The notes beneath the pieces were generated by a model, which was not told where the DNA came from, ran no database searches, and was given only the letters and a program-made list of their open reading frames with translations. 5,838 nt of DNA, taken from positions 1 through 5,838 of the forward strand of contig JAOZRP010000172.1 in the NCBI GenBank assembly GCA_029940125.1. Direction: 5' to 3'. This document shows, one piece after another, positions 5,346 through 5,838 of the stretch. Both the position numbers and the translations under genes were made by a program. Position 1 is the first letter of the stretch; each line of letters begins with the position of its first letter. The DNA comes from a bacterium. Its GTDB lineage: Bacteria > Desulfobacterota > Anaeroferrophillalia > Anaeroferrophillales > Anaeroferrophillaceae.

Positions 5346-5705
5346 ATGAAAAAGATTTTTGTGTTGTTGGTTGCGGTTAGCTTTCTGGCGGTAGCCGGCT
5401 TTGCTTTTGCCGCTCCCAAAGCCCCGGCTGAAACGTTGATGCTTAAAGCGGAAAAAATGAAAAAACCGCCGGTTCCTTTCAAACATGTTACACATGCCAA
5501 GATTGAATGTTCAAAATGTCACCATACTTGGAAGGGCGAGGGAACTCCTAAAGGGTGTGGAACCTGTCATAAGGACAAAAAAGAAGGCAAAAAGCTGAGT
5601 TTCAAAAATGCCGCACATAAAAACTGTCGCGGTTGCCATCGCACAATGAAAAAAGCGGGTGAAAAGACCGGTCCGAGCAAGTGTAGCGCCTGTCATAAAA
5701 AATAA
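5346..5705 (+). CDS. Periplasmic tetrahaem cytochrome c3 (class III)
   Basis: A 119-residue exported protein. Residues 1-22 are a signal peptide: MKK, a hydrophobic core, and AFA before the cut at Ala23. The mature 97-residue chain starts APKAPA, as in Desulfovibrio vulgaris cytochrome c3. Four CXXCH haem sites are seen: CSKCH (55-59), CGTCH (71-75), CRGCH (94-98) and CSACH (113-117). Exactly four further histidines, His47, His50, His60 and His91, match the sixth ligands of cytochrome c3 (His22, His25, His35 and His70 in D. vulgaris), so bis-His coordination of all haems is predicted. Unlike D. vulgaris, haems 2 and 4 use CX2CH rather than CX4CH. The mature protein is lysine-rich, as in type I c3, which accepts electrons from periplasmic hydrogenase and formate dehydrogenase. 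It needs Sec export and haem c maturation. It has its own promoter and terminator, so it is a single-gene unit. Codons are AT-richer than in gyrA. Confidence 0.93.
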   Translation: MKKIFVLLVAVSFLAVAGFAFAAPKAPAETLMLKAEKMKKPPVPFKHVTHAKIECSKCHHTWKGEGTPKGCGTCHKDKKEGKKLSFKNAAHKNCRGCHRTMKKAGEKTGPSKCSACHKK

Positions 5706-5730
5706 TTGTTGAAAGTTTTACGATTTTTTG

Positions 5731-5759
5731 AAAAGGACGCCGGTAACGGCGTCCTTTTT
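5731..5759 (+). terminator. Intrinsic terminator of the cytochrome c3 gene
   Basis: AAAAGGACGCCG (5731-5742) pairs perfectly with CGGCGTCCTTTT (5747-5758) around a GTAA loop, followed by a T-run. It starts 25 nt after the stop codon. The A-run on the left arm makes it potentially bidirectional, able to stop a convergent transcript entering from the right. Confidence 0.95.
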
Positions 5760-5838
5760 ATTGCCTGATCAATTCTACCTAGTTGGAAAAGCAGGTAAAA
5801 TTTATGATTAACTTTGTCAGAAAAGTGTGATAAATTTC

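Noticed and set aside
5798..5837. Inverted repeat AAATTTAT / ATAAATTT with a 24-nt gap at the window end
   Set aside because: Composed only of A and T in AT-rich DNA, long gap, and cut by the window edge; likely chance.

Overview
The window looks like chromosomal DNA from a Gram-negative anaerobe, most likely a sulfate-, sulfur- or metal-respiring member of Desulfobacterota (the former Deltaproteobacteria). The strongest clue is the last gene. It encodes a small periplasmic tetrahaem cytochrome c3 whose predicted mature N-terminus (APKAPA) and haem-ligand spacing closely match Desulfovibrio-type cytochrome c3. A menaquinone-type C-methyltransferase and GC-rich coding regions separated by AT-rich spacers fit the same picture. 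The lineage is an inference from recalled protein families; no database was searched.

Layout: all five genes lie on the + strand. Positions 1-218 are non-coding and hold a GC-rich hairpin, a trace of 7-bp tandem repeats, and a structured stretch in which TGCA/TACA recurs about once per helical turn. gyrA (219-2786), a menG/ubiE-type methyltransferase (about 2773-3495) and a crotonase-fold protein (3519-4298) are tightly packed (14-nt overlap, then a 23-nt gap) and are probably one operon. A 178-bp AT-rich spacer follows, with hairpins, an inverted repeat and four tandem heptads. Next comes elbB (4477-5133), then a 212-bp spacer carrying a hairpin and a promoter with a perfect TTGACA -35 box. 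The cytochrome c3 gene (5346-5705) follows and ends in a textbook intrinsic terminator (5731-5759). The last 80 bases hold no gene that I can see.

How the genes relate: GyrA is the DNA-cleaving subunit of gyrase. MenG makes the last methylation of menaquinone, the membrane electron carrier, and cytochrome c3 is a periplasmic electron carrier for hydrogenases and formate dehydrogenases, so two of the five genes serve anaerobic electron transport. ElbB is a DJ-1/PfpI-superfamily protein of poorly defined role. The crotonase-like protein lacks both glutamates of classical enoyl-CoA hydratases, so its reaction is open.

I do not see a new defence system, mobile element, CRISPR array or RNA gene. 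The points most worth a second look are the atypical crotonase active site, the degenerate GyrA-box in blade 1 with a better match in a later blade, the helically spaced TGCA array before gyrA, the heptad repeats, and a 10-bp motif placed identically before the start codons of elbB and the cytochrome gene.
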